Positions 1-9,615 of a DNA stretch of 64,000 bases are shown here, one piece after another. Below the pieces are notes generated by a model. That model was not told the origin of the DNA and did not search any database. It worked only from the letters and a program-made list of their open reading frames with translations. This DNA is from Phascolarctobacterium sp. (lineage in GTDB: Bacteria > Bacillota > Negativicutes > Acidaminococcales > Acidaminococcaceae). A program made the position numbers and the translations under genes. The stretch covers positions 1 to 64,000 of the forward strand of contig JAUNWI010000011.1 of NCBI GenBank assembly GCA_030540395.1, in the 5' to 3' direction. Within the stretch, counting starts at the first letter, position 1; each line of letters starts with the position of its first letter.

Positions 1-110
1 AGTATACTATTAAATTGGGTGCCGATTAAGCCGGTGGTTTATTTGACGCTTACTCAATTGCAGCAAAATCTGCAATCAATCAGCCTTTCTCCCATTTTAT
101 ACTCATTTTT

Positions 111-205
111 GTGGCGGAGGCCGTTGCAACGCAAATTTTGCGTTGCGTTTACGTTGCACTTTTGCAACGCAAATCTTGCCTTTCGTTGCAATCGTTGCGC
201 AACGA
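111..205. repeat. GTTGCAACG-rich short repeats
   Basis: The words TTGCAACGCAAAT, GTTGCGTT and CGTTGCAA recur several times on both strands. Two copies of TTGCAACGCAAATYTTGC lie about 40 bp apart. Spacing is irregular, so this is not a CRISPR array. It sits downstream of the last Wadjet gene. No gene is visible in bases 1-275. Confidence 0.45.
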
Positions 206-226
206 TAATGCTTTTGGTGCATGCCA

Positions 227-268
227 TTTTGCGAAGGATTTTTGCAACCTAATGCACTACTCCTTCTC
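227..268 (-). repeat. Short hairpin repeat R1, copy 1 (degenerate right arm)
   Basis: Begins with TTTTGCGAAGGATTTTTGCA and ends with TCCTTC followed by divergent bases, so the right arm is incomplete compared with the copy at 9494-9539. It starts 8 bp beyond the jetC stop and could form the 3' end of the Wadjet transcript. Confidence 0.6.
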
Positions 269-275
269 TCCAGCA

Positions 276-3200
276 TCAAAACAAACTCGGCATCTCTCCA
301 TCATTCGTCACTTCCACCCTCGCCAAGCTCAGCACTTCCGCTTCTTCGCCAGCCAGATGCTTGCTTTTGAGGTACCGCACATGGCTCAGCTTGGAAGCAA
401 TGAGATTCAAAACATAAATATTATCGTAACAATTATAGATGGAATCACCACCCAGCCCCGTAAGGGAAATAAGCTGGGTGTTATTTTTGCGCGCCATGTC
501 CATCATGGGCGTCAACAGATGGGCCGCATTAGTCTGGGCGAAGGGATTATCCATAATCAGCACCTTGCCCTCGTTTCTATCGGCAAAAATATCGGTTTTA
601 TCCCGACGCATATAGTATAAAAGGCTGGACAAAATGACGAAAGCTGATAAAAAGCCCTCGCCGCCAGAATTACGCGCCACCTCGCGCCAACTAATGGGAA
701 CCTCCCGCTGTGCCTCGATTTTGTACAGCTTCACCCGCACATTGTTCAAGCCGATGACCTCATGATAAAGATTCTTCGTGGTCAAGCTCTTGCCCAAAAG
801 CTCTTCAATAGGTTTGTTCTGCTGTAGCAGTGCCAAGCCCTGCTCAGTCAGCTTCTCCACCAAATCCTTGATATGCAGGTGGTAAACATTGGCATTGTCG
901 TCCCAATTAGGCAGCTTCAGCTCCAGCATCTTCACCGCCCTGCCGCGCACCTTGATAGTAGAATTGTGGTCGATAGTCCCCATTTCCTTGTGCACGGCTT
1001 GCACGTAATCCTCCAGCAGCGTAACAACATGCTGCTTCTCCTGCTCCACGAATTCCAAATCCGCCTTCAGCTTTTCTGCTAGGGCTATCAATGAATCCAC
1101 GATCAGCTTTAGCTTCTCCAAAAAACCTTGAGCGCTCTCCGTCAGCATCTGCAAAGCAGCCAAGGGCTTGGTAAACAAATCGTCCTGCATAGCCCTCACG
1201 TTCAGCATCGTTTGCAGATTCTGCAGAATTCTTTCCAGCTTTTCTTGCGCCCTCTTCTGATTTTCGACACTATTTCGATATTCCTTCTGCAAATCCGCAG
1301 TATAGCGGCGCAATTCTTCGGCTGCGAAATCGGCGAAATTTTCTTCTCCACTCCACACAGCTTGCGTTTCTTGCCCACTAAAGGCCCCCAAAGCGCCGAT
1401 GTTTTCGTGGAAAAGCTTGCCTTGATTTTCCAGCTTGCGCAAATTTTCGTTGCAGCTGTGCTCCTGTCCACGCAACTGCCCCCGCAAAGCAGCAAAATCC
1501 TTGGCCACCAGCTCCTGCATGGGCAAAGGCTCGCGCTGCTCGCACTCTTTTTCCATGTCCTGCACCAGTCGTTGCTTGCGCTCCTGCACCTTGGCCAGCT
1601 GCATATTCGTCTCATTTAACCCTTGATAGGTCAGCTTTTGCTCATTTTCTGCAGCTTGTCTCTCCTTGGTAAACTCAACCACTTTCTCCCGATTGAAACG
1701 AATTCCTTGCCATACTTCAGGCTCCAAAGCGTAAAGGGCAGCTTGATTATCCAGGTCTTTTTGGCTATCTTGGACTTTTTTGGCAATTTCTGAACGCCTA
1801 TCAACTAAATTTTTTAGATCCCCTGACGCCTTCTTCATGATGGCATCAAAGCGCGCCTGCAACCCATCCATATCATTAAGCAATGCCAATTCAAAGCCCT
1901 TAGGCATCTTCGCCTGTTTATAGCTACTAAACTTGGTGAATACTTCCTCCACACCTTCTAGCTCATGGCGCAAATCATTCAGCTTGCCTAAATACTCTTT
2001 GCCGCGCTCCTGCAAAGCACTGATTTCTTTGTTTAGCTCCAGCATTTGCTGCTTCAGCTTGCGTAGCTGCTCCTCGCACTCCTGCTGCAAAGCCAAATGC
2101 TGCACATATTGCTTATACTTCTCGCCCAGCTGTTGGCATTCTTCCTGCTGCTGGGTAATTTTGCGCAGAGAATCCTCTAATTTCTTGACATCCTTAGCCA
2201 ATTCTTCCAGCTTCTCTTCCAGCTGCTTTTTGGCTTTCTTGGCAGCAATGTATTCCTCCTGCAAAGCCGCATCCTTATCCTGCAACGCAGCAAGCTCCTG
2301 CAACAGCTTGGTATAGCTAGCCTTAGTAAAGCTTTGCTGCTTCAGTTCACCATATTTGTTTTGGTAAGTGTCATATTCTTCCTTGCGCCGAGCCACCTTT
2401 TCTGCCAAAACGTTTTGCTCCTCCGCCAGCTTCTGCAACAGCTCCTGCAGCTTGGCTTCGTTGAGCAAATTGTTGTTAAACAGCATCAAAAAGTGCATGT
2501 CAGCACATTTAAATATGCCATTAGCCGATTTCTGCGTGCCAGCCTCCTTTAAGCTTTCGCGCAGCATAATGGGCACGGGGAAAGATGTAAAAATGGACTT
2601 AGGAGCCTGCTCTAAAAGTGCCACATCTTTAGCCGTCATAAGCAAGGAATAAGGCAAAAAGGGATGCTGCTCCACCAAAGCCAAGTTTTGTGCTTCGTCA
2701 TAGCCATTTTTCTTCAGCCATTCCATGCCGTAAACAAGCTGAATTCCCAATTGTTCCAGCATCTGCACCAATTCCGGCGCCAGCTCCAAGGTCCTGCCGG
2801 TTTGCAGGCTCTCCCTCTGCTTTTGCACCGCAACCAGCTCCTGCTGCAGCTTGTTTTTGCTGCTATCGATGGCCGTCAGCTTCAGTTCTAACGCTTTGGC
2901 TATTTTTTCTTGCTCAAAAAGATTTTCCTCCGGCAGCTGTAAATACTGTAGCAAAGTACGGCGCTTAGCTAGCTGCTCATCCACAAAAATCTTCTCCTGC
3001 TTTTTCAAAGCAAAGGCAGTCTTGTTAGCATTAAGCTCATTATTCACATCCTGCTGCTTGCGCTCCAGCTCCTTCAACGCCGTTTTTGCATCCTGCTGCT
3101 CCTTTTGGCACTTGTCCAAATTTTGCTTAGCCTCTGTTTGCGCGTCAGCTATTTTGGCAGCCAAAATCTCCAAGGTTCCAGCTTCGTACTCGCCCAACAT

Positions 3201-4700
3201 GTTCCTTTGCAAATCCACATGCCATTTCTTGCAAAAGCGATTCTCTTCCTCATCATAGGAGCCAACCAAAGTGTCCAAACGCCCCTTTTCTTTATTCAAG
3301 GCTTCAATGCGCTCTTGCAGCTTTTGCTGCTCCGCCTGAGTTTCCTTCAGCTTGGCAGCGCAAGCCTTGCTTTCTTCCTGCAGTGCGGCATAAGCTTCCT
3401 TGCCACTACGCAGCCGCTTTTCCCAATGCTGACGCAGCACGAAGCCAAGATAATCGCGCTCTGGCTCCAGCTCCTTGTTCTTGCGACGCAACACGTCCAG
3501 CTCCTGCTCCGCCCTCTTCAAGTCCAGCTTATCCGCATCCAAGCGTTCCTGCGCGCTAGCGCAATCATAAATATTCAGCTGCATTTGCAGCTCCTTGACC
3601 TTGCTTTCCAGCTCTGTGCGCCGCGCCTGCTGTGCCTCTTTTGTATTCGTCAATGCATCATCTTGCTCTGCCAATGCATAATATTGGGTGGAATACTCTT
3701 CATAGGCCAGACGCAAAAGCTGTTCGTGCAAGGACGCCAACTCTTCCTGACAAGCAACAGTAGCCTGCTCATTAATGGCCACCAAGCGTTGTAATTCTTT
3801 GAGATAGGCAAGAATCTTCTCCAGCTTCTCTTCCGAAATTCTCGTTGCCTCTGCATAGGCCTCGCCCTGCTCCTTGACCGGCCCCAGCTCTTGCAAAAAT
3901 TGCTGCAGCTTTTCCTGCTGCTCGATTTTCGTCACATTATCGCTGTAGGACTGAATATATTTGCCTAATAGCTCGCGAAACTTCTGCATCCTATTCTCGT
4001 CCTTGTTCAGCTTATTTTCCACAGCATCCAAGAACCACTTTTCCAGCAAACCCGTTTCATCCTTGCAGTCCACAAAAAGCTTGGACAGGCCCGATTCTTC
4101 CTCGTTGATTTTGCGAATAATATTCTGCCATTCCCGGTAATCGATGCCGTATTCTGCCAGCTTGGTGAAGTATTGCTTGCTTTGAGCCTGATTATTCAAA
4201 TCAAAGCAGAAGAATTTGTTGGGCTTTTCCTTTTTATAGCCTTCGAAAAGGTCGCGACACGCACCAAAGCTCTTCAAGCTTACCTCGTTCTCCTTGTGCT
4301 CCACCACGGGCAAATGATGAATATCCTGAACACATTGCTCCTTATACTCGCTGATAAGGGTCACCACATCCAGCTTCTCATCGTCATCAAGACTGGGATT
4401 TTTGTGCACCATCATGCCTGTCAGACAATAGCCACCATTATCCTCCAAAAGCCACTCCACCAAAATGAAGGATGGTTTGGTGCTGGTAAAATAGCTAGAA
4501 AAAGGCCGCCCCTTCACATTGCGATAGCGCTTCTGCACAAAGGGCGCTGTCAACAGCTGCACCAAAACCGATTTACCCCCGCCATTTTGCAGGGAAATCA
4601 AGGTACTTTGGCCGTTCAAATGCAACGTTTCATCGCTCACATGAATGGCATCATGATTGTAATTGACATTTATTAAACGAATAGCATTAATTTTGCTCAT
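276..4700 (-). CDS. jetC: Wadjet JetC: SMC-like coiled-coil ATPase
   Basis: A 1474-aa SMC/MukB-like ATPase, the DNA-translocating motor of a Wadjet plasmid-restriction complex. Residues 38-44 form the Walker A motif QNGGGKS. Some 1300 residues of heptad-rich coiled coil follow, and the C-terminal head carries an ABC signature (NSGGEGF, about 1344-1350) and a Walker B strand (VLIMDN, about 1380-1385), in which the usual DE is DN, a variant I associate with this subgroup. AGGAGTG precedes the ATG, which overlaps the jetB stop by 14 nt, so the subunits are translationally coupled. Known for the family: JetC with JetA (kleisin) and JetB (KITE) extrudes DNA loops, and JetD cleaves small circular DNA. 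The JetA/JetB partners resemble the DUF5716/DUF6063 type found in Clostridia, which I take to be Wadjet type III (moderate certainty). Confidence 0.9.
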   Translation of the reverse strand: MSKINAIRLINVNYNHDAIHVSDETLHLNGQSTLISLQNGGGKSVLVQLLTAPFVQKRYRNVKGRPFSSYFTSTKPSFILVEWLLEDNGGYCLTGMMVHKNPSLDDDEKLDVVTLISEYKEQCVQDIHHLPVVEHKENEVSLKSFGACRDLFEGYKKEKPNKFFCFDLNNQAQSKQYFTKLAEYGIDYREWQNIIRKINEEESGLSKLFVDCKDETGLLEKWFLDAVENKLNKDENRMQKFRELLGKYIQSYSDNVTKIEQQEKLQQFLQELGPVKEQGEAYAEATRISEEKLEKILAYLKELQRLVAINEQATVACQEELASLHEQLLRLAYEEYSTQYYALAEQDDALTNTKEAQQARRTELESKVKELQMQLNIYDCASAQERLDADKLDLKRAEQELDVLRRKNKELEPERDYLGFVLRQHWEKRLRSGKEAYAALQEESKACAAKLKETQAEQQKLQERIEALNKEKGRLDTLVGSYDEEENRFCKKWHVDLQRNMLGEYEAGTLEILAAKIADAQTEAKQNLDKCQKEQQDAKTALKELERKQQDVNNELNANKTAFALKKQEKIFVDEQLAKRRTLLQYLQLPEENLFEQEKIAKALELKLTAIDSSKNKLQQELVAVQKQRESLQTGRTLELAPELVQMLEQLGIQLVYGMEWLKKNGYDEAQNLALVEQHPFLPYSLLMTAKDVALLEQAPKSIFTSFPVPIMLRESLKEAGTQKSANGIFKCADMHFLMLFNNNLLNEAKLQELLQKLAEEQNVLAEKVARRKEEYDTYQNKYGELKQQSFTKASYTKLLQELAALQDKDAALQEEYIAAKKAKKQLEEKLEELAKDVKKLEDSLRKITQQQEECQQLGEKYKQYVQHLALQQECEEQLRKLKQQMLELNKEISALQERGKEYLGKLNDLRHELEGVEEVFTKFSSYKQAKMPKGFELALLNDMDGLQARFDAIMKKASGDLKNLVDRRSEIAKKVQDSQKDLDNQAALYALEPEVWQGIRFNREKVVEFTKERQAAENEQKLTYQGLNETNMQLAKVQERKQRLVQDMEKECEQREPLPMQELVAKDFAALRGQLRGQEHSCNENLRKLENQGKLFHENIGALGAFSGQETQAVWSGEENFADFAAEELRRYTADLQKEYRNSVENQKRAQEKLERILQNLQTMLNVRAMQDDLFTKPLAALQMLTESAQGFLEKLKLIVDSLIALAEKLKADLEFVEQEKQHVVTLLEDYVQAVHKEMGTIDHNSTIKVRGRAVKMLELKLPNWDDNANVYHLHIKDLVEKLTEQGLALLQQNKPIEELLGKSLTTKNLYHEVIGLNNVRVKLYKIEAQREVPISWREVARNSGGEGFLSAFVILSSLLYYMRRDKTDIFADRNEGKVLIMDNPFAQTNAAHLLTPMMDMARKNNTQLISLTGLGGDSIYNCYDNIYVLNLIASKLSHVRYLKSKHLAGEEAEVLSLARVEVTNDGEMPSLF

Positions 4701-5409
4701 CTTGTTTCACTCCTAGAATCCTCTGTACACGATAAAAATTATTCTTATTCAAAAGATTCCAATCCATGAAATTGTCCAGCTTGCGCGTAGTTTTTATCAT
4801 CTCGTCTTGCTCGATATAATCAATCAGGCCCTGGTCCTCCAAAAAGCGCAAAATATTATGGACAAAGCCTTCCTTGGTCGTCTTTTGTCTGCGTCCTTTT
4901 TCGTCGGACCTCAAGGAGTCATAAATCTGCTTCATGGCAGCAAAGGCCATCCCCTGCTGGGACTGCTCGTCCTCCGAGAATTTGGCCGCACCCTCCTCGA
5001 GCTTCGCAGCAATAGAATTTTGCAGTTCACCAACGCGAATAAAGTCCCTGGTTTTGCTGCTGCTGCCCTGTCCATCATAAAACTCCAGCAGCAGCACTAA
5101 AATGGCGAACTGGGCCAGATAAAAATCCTTGTCCGTGGGATTGCTTTTGCAAAGCTCTTTTTTGAGCTGGGCCTTGGAGTAGCCCAGAAAATAATTTTCC
5201 TCTTTGGGAATTAAATAAACAACCCCTGCAAAGGCCTCGATATGGCAATTGGCGATTTCCGCTTGGGATTTGACAATGTCCTGCACCTCGTCCTGCTCCA
5301 TATACGCCTTGTGCAAATCCGGCGCCTGCTCCTCTAAAAGCTCGTGGTGCTGCAGCAAATAATAAAACACCGCCTGTGCTTGCTTGATTACTTCCATCTG
5401 AATTGCCAT
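4687..5409 (-). CDS. jetB: Wadjet JetB (KITE-like subunit)
   Basis: About 240 aa, mostly helical, matching the small KITE/winged-helix subunit that bridges kleisin and SMC in Wadjet; it resembles the DUF6063 family. I chose the internal ATG (MAIQMEV) because GGAGAG lies 7 nt upstream and it begins 4 nt after the jetA stop; an in-frame ATG 33 nt earlier overlaps jetA and has no ribosome site. Its end overlaps jetC by 14 nt. Assignment rests mainly on size and on its position between JetA and JetC; no catalytic motif is expected or seen. Confidence 0.8.
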   Translation of the reverse strand: MAIQMEVIKQAQAVFYYLLQHHELLEEQAPDLHKAYMEQDEVQDIVKSQAEIANCHIEAFAGVVYLIPKEENYFLGYSKAQLKKELCKSNPTDKDFYLAQFAILVLLLEFYDGQGSSSKTRDFIRVGELQNSIAAKLEEGAAKFSEDEQSQQGMAFAAMKQIYDSLRSDEKGRRQKTTKEGFVHNILRFLEDQGLIDYIEQDEMIKTTRKLDNFMDWNLLNKNNFYRVQRILGVKQDEQN

Positions 5410-5413
5410 AATT

Positions 5414-7021
5414 TCACTCTCCGCTCGCTCTAAACATGACATCGGAACAACGAATATTCTTCAACAGGCCGCTCTGCTCGTCCAATTCCCGCAAAAGGAT
5501 GGGCTTGGCCTCTGGCAAACGCTCTACCTGCAATTTTTTCAGCCATTGCCACCGGGGATGCTTGTCCAAAATTTCCAAGAGCATGCCCTGCAAATGGAAA
5601 TCATTGGCCTCCTCTTGGATAAACTCTGCCCGTTCAGCCCGCAGACTAGCGATATCCAAGGTATTGATTTTCAACAGCTCCACCATGATTTCCTTGAAAA
5701 TGCCTATAGTCGGCACCAAGGCACACCGTTCGTCCTCATCCAGCTCGCCAATTAAAGTAGAAAGCTTCAGCTGGCGTTTCTCAACAACGTGGCTCACAAT
5801 AACAGTCAGGCTATCCTCGTAGAGGGCCAATTTTTCGGCGATGATGCGTCTTTGCTCCTTTTCCCATTCCTCCGCATCATAGGTTTCAATGGCTTCGTCG
5901 TCCCAGTCCTCCAAAGCGTGCACTCTCTGGGGCTCCAAAAAATTGTTCAAATTCACTGCTTTATCGGGATTTTGATTAAAGAGCGGACTGAAAAAGACCG
6001 CCAGCTCCTCCAAGCATTCCGGCTGCTGCAAAATTTTTTCGTATAGCTCCGTCCTCAGATTGAAGCGCTGCACCAAAGCCAATTCGGTCAGCTTGTCCAG
6101 CTCCACCTCGTAGACCTTCTTCAAATCAAAATGACTGTTTAAAATTCTTTGGTATTCGTCAATAGCGCGGCCCAAATATTGGTCTATTTCCCGCAGGTTG
6201 TGCAGCTTGGCTGTATCCTCGGTGCTCAGGACATGAATATTGATGTTCTGCTCCTCCAGCTCCTTGACTCTTTGCTGCACGTTCTTGCGATAACCAAGAA
6301 ACTTCACCTTGGTCTTATCAATGGTGTCGAGATTTTCCTGCAAAAGCTGTTTATATTCCGCAACGCTATATTCCAGAGCATTGCGCCGAATGCGCAGCAT
6401 AGCCCCTTGGATTTTTTGCAGTTGAATGCGCATTAGGTTAAAAATGTTTTTCACATCGTCCAAGGCACGGTCATAGCTCTGCTTTTGCAAATGGAGGCTG
6501 AAAATAATTTCCTGCACGCTCAGCTTCAGATTGCTCTCCACCTCCAGCGTTCCCAAAAGCAGATTATAACCATCGTCCGTGAGGAAATACGAGGTCCGCC
6601 GCACGTCCTGCTCATCATATACTATTTTGTTATTCACGTAGCTAATATGCAAATCCTCTTGTTTGTGCTCTTCGTAATTATAGGCAGCAAAGTACATGGG
6701 CTTACCCTCGTTGGAAAGCACCACATTAACAATAAAATCACCGAGCTCATGACAATCATCAGAACCCAGTGATTTTTTATAATACTGCCCATTGATGCTA
6801 TCGATAAAAGCAGCGATGTTATCCATGGTACAAATTTCTTCCTTCAAGGACTGCTCCATAATAAAAAGCAGTACGGAAAAAATCATATTCATTTGTTCGG
6901 ACAGCCCTTCAAAGCCCATTTGCCGCCAAATGGACTTTTGACTGCTGTTGGCCTGCAGCATGGCGTGCAAGCCCACGCATTTCATTCTTTTAGGGAATGC
7001 TTTCAAAAAATCGTATTGCAT
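5414..7021 (-). CDS. jetA: Wadjet JetA (kleisin-like subunit)
   Basis: About 535 aa, highly charged and helical with coiled-coil stretches in the middle and a winged-helix-like N-terminus. It matches the large non-SMC subunit (kleisin, DUF5716-like) of Wadjet complexes and should link the two JetC heads and hold JetB dimers. The start is the second of two adjacent ATGs, 6 nt after GAGG; an upstream TTG overlapping the jetD stop is less likely. The jetD stop codon lies within the ribosome site of this gene, so the genes are tightly coupled. Identity is supported by the neighbouring JetC and JetD, which have clear motifs. Confidence 0.82.
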   Translation of the reverse strand: MQYDFLKAFPKRMKCVGLHAMLQANSSQKSIWRQMGFEGLSEQMNMIFSVLLFIMEQSLKEEICTMDNIAAFIDSINGQYYKKSLGSDDCHELGDFIVNVVLSNEGKPMYFAAYNYEEHKQEDLHISYVNNKIVYDEQDVRRTSYFLTDDGYNLLLGTLEVESNLKLSVQEIIFSLHLQKQSYDRALDDVKNIFNLMRIQLQKIQGAMLRIRRNALEYSVAEYKQLLQENLDTIDKTKVKFLGYRKNVQQRVKELEEQNINIHVLSTEDTAKLHNLREIDQYLGRAIDEYQRILNSHFDLKKVYEVELDKLTELALVQRFNLRTELYEKILQQPECLEELAVFFSPLFNQNPDKAVNLNNFLEPQRVHALEDWDDEAIETYDAEEWEKEQRRIIAEKLALYEDSLTVIVSHVVEKRQLKLSTLIGELDEDERCALVPTIGIFKEIMVELLKINTLDIASLRAERAEFIQEEANDFHLQGMLLEILDKHPRWQWLKKLQVERLPEAKPILLRELDEQSGLLKNIRCSDVMFRASGE

Positions 7022-7029
7022 CATACACC

Positions 7030-8010
7030 TCAATAATCAAGCACGGTCAATATTTCTTGGGGTATGTATAAATTTTGCTCTAACAGCTTGCGCATATCCT
7101 CTTGCGTTGCGCCATCAAAATAGTCGAAGAAAAAGCCTTCCAGCTGGCGATTTTGTCCTTCCTTAGTGGTTGGCAGCTTGGCTATGCTCTTGCTTTTAGT
7201 GAGCATGAGCGCATAAGCCGCCACAAAGGGCTTAATTGCTGCTTGCTCTTTGAAGCAGGCAGCCAAGTTTTCGTAGATGCCGATGCCCTCGTAATCCAAA
7301 TCACCAAAATAGTAAAACGCATTATTCTCATTCAGCATATAAGGCTCGGCACTCAAAGCAAATTGCTGCATGCTGCTGATTACGCGTTTGCCAGAGCCAT
7401 AAATCAAGGTGCCAAATTCTTCGCCCAAAATGGTTTTGTGCCCGGCCAGCAAATGCCTGCGCATGCTGAAAAAGGTATCTTTGTTTTCTATAATTAAAAG
7501 CTTTTGCGGCGTTTTTCTGGTGAGGGTGAAGTAGGCAAAGGGCTCCGTAGTGCTGTAGCAATTGAGAAAAGCAAGGTCAAGGCCGCAATGCTTGAGGATG
7601 GTTTTGCCATTGCCTTGACTCAAGAACTTTTCGTAGCCCCAAATTTGCAAGCTCCGCTCGTTATAGGAGACCGCTGTCTGCAAAAGCTGTTTTTGCTTGA
7701 GCAAGAAGTCGTGCAGTTGGCGCACAGCCTCGCGATCTTTATCATAAACGGGCAAATTGTGCATATAATAGTCAATGTTAATACCAAGATCCATTTCGAA
7801 TAGTAACTCTTGCTCAAGGTTGGAATAATCCACCTGCTCGTCTATTAGCCAATATTCTAGGTACAACGCTGGTTTTTTGCCGTTCTTACCGGAGCTTTTG
7901 ACCGGCTTGATTTTGCCAGCGTCCAGCAAGCCCTTGATATACTCGTACTGCTCCAAATAAGGCGCACTATTCATTTCTCCCAAGATGGCTTCCAAGCTCT
8001 GGCGTTTCAT
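7030..8010 (-). CDS. jetD: Wadjet JetD: TOPRIM nuclease subunit
   Basis: About 326 aa. The C-terminal half has the TOPRIM metal site: a glutamate in LLIIENKD (near residue 178) and an acidic GDLDYEG (near 240), as in topoisomerase VI A-like JetD proteins (DUF2220). JetD is the nuclease that cuts circular plasmid DNA trapped by the JetABC motor. The N-terminal part (DUF3322-like arm) is shorter than in type I JetD. Of two in-frame ATGs, the second (8010) is preferred because AGAGG lies 6 nt upstream, whereas it abuts the first (8016). It is the first gene of the operon, which differs from the textbook A-B-C-D order. Confidence 0.85.
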   Translation of the reverse strand: MKRQSLEAILGEMNSAPYLEQYEYIKGLLDAGKIKPVKSSGKNGKKPALYLEYWLIDEQVDYSNLEQELLFEMDLGINIDYYMHNLPVYDKDREAVRQLHDFLLKQKQLLQTAVSYNERSLQIWGYEKFLSQGNGKTILKHCGLDLAFLNCYSTTEPFAYFTLTRKTPQKLLIIENKDTFFSMRRHLLAGHKTILGEEFGTLIYGSGKRVISSMQQFALSAEPYMLNENNAFYYFGDLDYEGIGIYENLAACFKEQAAIKPFVAAYALMLTKSKSIAKLPTTKEGQNRQLEGFFFDYFDGATQEDMRKLLEQNLYIPQEILTVLDY

Positions 8011-8070
8011 TTTCATCCTCTTTAGATACGGAAAGACTGTTTGGCTTTAACGAACAACATCGATACTTAT

Positions 8071-8076
8071 ATTATA
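8071..8076 (-). promoter_or_regulatory. Likely -10 box of the Wadjet operon
   Basis: TATAAT preceded by TGC (extended -10 style) on the minus strand, about 60 bp upstream of jetD. No good -35 hexamer is seen at 16-18 bp, so the promoter may rely on the extended -10. Confidence 0.55.
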
Positions 8077-8107
8077 GCATATTTTTGTGATAACCTAACT
8101 ACAAAAT

Positions 8108-9400
8108 TCACGCCAATATCCTCTCATCTAACAAGAAATCATAGATATTGACAAACAGAATGCCATTGTCATCATAATAAGGCAATATTATATCTTTAGT
8201 CACGACAATCTTCTTAAAGGAATCATCGATATTCCTAAAGGGCCTGATTTCTTGATCATGCTTGTCTGCATCTGGCAAGGAATATGCTGACTGAATATAG
8301 TATCGGGATGCTCCCATATTGCAGACAAAATCAACTTCCAGCTGCTTTCGCGAAACCTTTCCATGCTCATCTTTGGCAGCAATCTGCACAACACCAATGT
8401 CAACATTATAGCCACGCCTGCACAACTCATTATAGATAACATTTTCCATGGAATGAGTTTGTTCAAATTGGCGGAAGTTAATTCTAGCATTACGCAAACC
8501 TAAATCAGTAAAATAATACTTTTTCGGAGTCTCAATATACGCTTTTCCTTTAATATCATAGCGTTGAGCTGATTTTATGAGATAGGAATCCTCGAAATAA
8601 CCTATATATTTGTTGATAGTATTCGCAGTTATCTTTGATTTCTTAACTGATTTAAAGGTGTTTTTCAGTTTCTCAGGATTAGTGAGTGAACCAATGGCAG
8701 AGGAGAGTATATTTAACAGTTCTTCTATTTCGCCTATATTTTTGATGCGATTACGCTTAAATATATCCCGCATATAGATTTCACTAAACAAATTTTGTAG
8801 AGTTAATGCCTTATCCTGTACATTTTCACGCAATACTACTAAAGGAATCCCTCCATAAAGCATGTATTCAGCCAAGCCAGTATATTTATCTCCAGGATGG
8901 ACAGACATAAACTCTGCAAAGCTCAAAGGATACATATGAATCTCGTCACCGCGCCCGGCGAACTCAGTAATTATATCTTTGGATAAAAACTTAGCATTGC
9001 TACCAGTAACATAAACATCCATATTACTTTTGCGCAAATATCCATTTAAAACAGCTTCAAAACAATCCATTAGCTGGACTTCATCCAATAAAAGATAATA
9101 ATTCTCCTCATCTACAATTTGAGACTGAATGTAATTTACGAATTTTTCTGGATCAACGCCACGTTTTTCTTTTTCCATTTGGATCAAGCTTTCGCCTATC
9201 AACTGTAAATCATCTGCTGAATCAAAGGCAAAACGAATAATATGGTTTCGTTGAATACCGCAATCCAATAAATGCTGATAAAAAATAGTATTTAATAAAT
9301 ACGATTTTCCACATCTACGAATGCCAGTAATGACTTTTATCAAGCCATTACCTTTTCTATCTATCAGTTTATCTAAATAAAAATCTCTTCTGATCTCCAT
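8108..9400 (-). CDS. AAA ATPase with C-terminal DUF4143
   Basis: A 430-aa protein of the AAA_14/DUF4143 family, which is common in gut anaerobes and whose function is not established. Walker A is GIRRCGKS (26-33), Walker B LLLDEVQ (about 103-109), and a conserved TGSNA motif follows near residue 140. The C-terminal third matches DUF4143, a region that resembles a PD-(D/E)XK nuclease fold in parts (DFVC followed by YIQSAY). AAGGAG lies 8 nt before the ATG. A paralogue of similar layout lies at 9616-10836, separated by hairpin repeats, so they were probably inserted or duplicated as accessory genes. Confidence 0.85.
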   Translation of the reverse strand: MEIRRDFYLDKLIDRKGNGLIKVITGIRRCGKSYLLNTIFYQHLLDCGIQRNHIIRFAFDSADDLQLIGESLIQMEKEKRGVDPEKFVNYIQSQIVDEENYYLLLDEVQLMDCFEAVLNGYLRKSNMDVYVTGSNAKFLSKDIITEFAGRGDEIHMYPLSFAEFMSVHPGDKYTGLAEYMLYGGIPLVVLRENVQDKALTLQNLFSEIYMRDIFKRNRIKNIGEIEELLNILSSAIGSLTNPEKLKNTFKSVKKSKITANTINKYIGYFEDSYLIKSAQRYDIKGKAYIETPKKYYFTDLGLRNARINFRQFEQTHSMENVIYNELCRRGYNVDIGVVQIAAKDEHGKVSRKQLEVDFVCNMGASRYYIQSAYSLPDADKHDQEIRPFRNIDDSFKKIVVTKDIILPYYDDNGILFVNIYDFLLDERILA

Positions 9401-9412
9401 GTAACCAACTCC

Positions 9413-9449
9413 TTGCGAAGGATTTTTGCAACTTTACACACTTTTCCTT
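9413..9449 (-). repeat. Hairpin repeat R1, copy 2 (right arm truncated)
   Basis: Carries TTGCGAAGGATTTTTGCAAC and ACACACTTTTCCTT but diverges before the final CGCAAAA. It lies in the leader of the 8108-9400 gene and overlaps the area of its ribosome site. Confidence 0.6.
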
Positions 9450-9493
9450 TCTATAATATCACAAGCAACTGACTTCAGCAAGGATTATTGCCA

Positions 9494-9539
9494 TTTTGCG
9501 AAGGATTTTTGCAACTTTACACACTTTTCCTTCGCAAAA
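9494..9539 (-). repeat. Hairpin repeat R1, copy 3 (complete)
   Basis: A 46-bp unit with perfect 12-bp inverted ends TTTTGCGAAGGA and TCCTTCGCAAAA around a 22-bp centre. It is the most complete copy in the window. A terminator-like hairpin follows at 9547. Confidence 0.75.
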
Positions 9540-9546
9540 TGCAAAA

Positions 9547-9568
9547 CAGGGCCACCGCAGTTACCCTG
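9547..9568 (-). terminator. Terminator-like hairpin repeat R2, copy a
   Basis: CAGGG...CCCTG hairpin, one of five near-identical copies in 9.5-13.4 kb (others at 11022, 12041, 12884, 13390). Read on the minus strand it lies downstream of the 9616-10836 gene. This copy has one stem mismatch and a weak T tract. Confidence 0.6.
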
Positions 9569-9615
9569 AATATGCCTTTTAATATTAGAAAGCATGATTT
9601 TACTATACACTTAAC

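Noticed and set aside
111-205. Possible CRISPR array
   Set aside because: Repeat words are short, irregularly spaced and overlap; no spacers and no cas genes.
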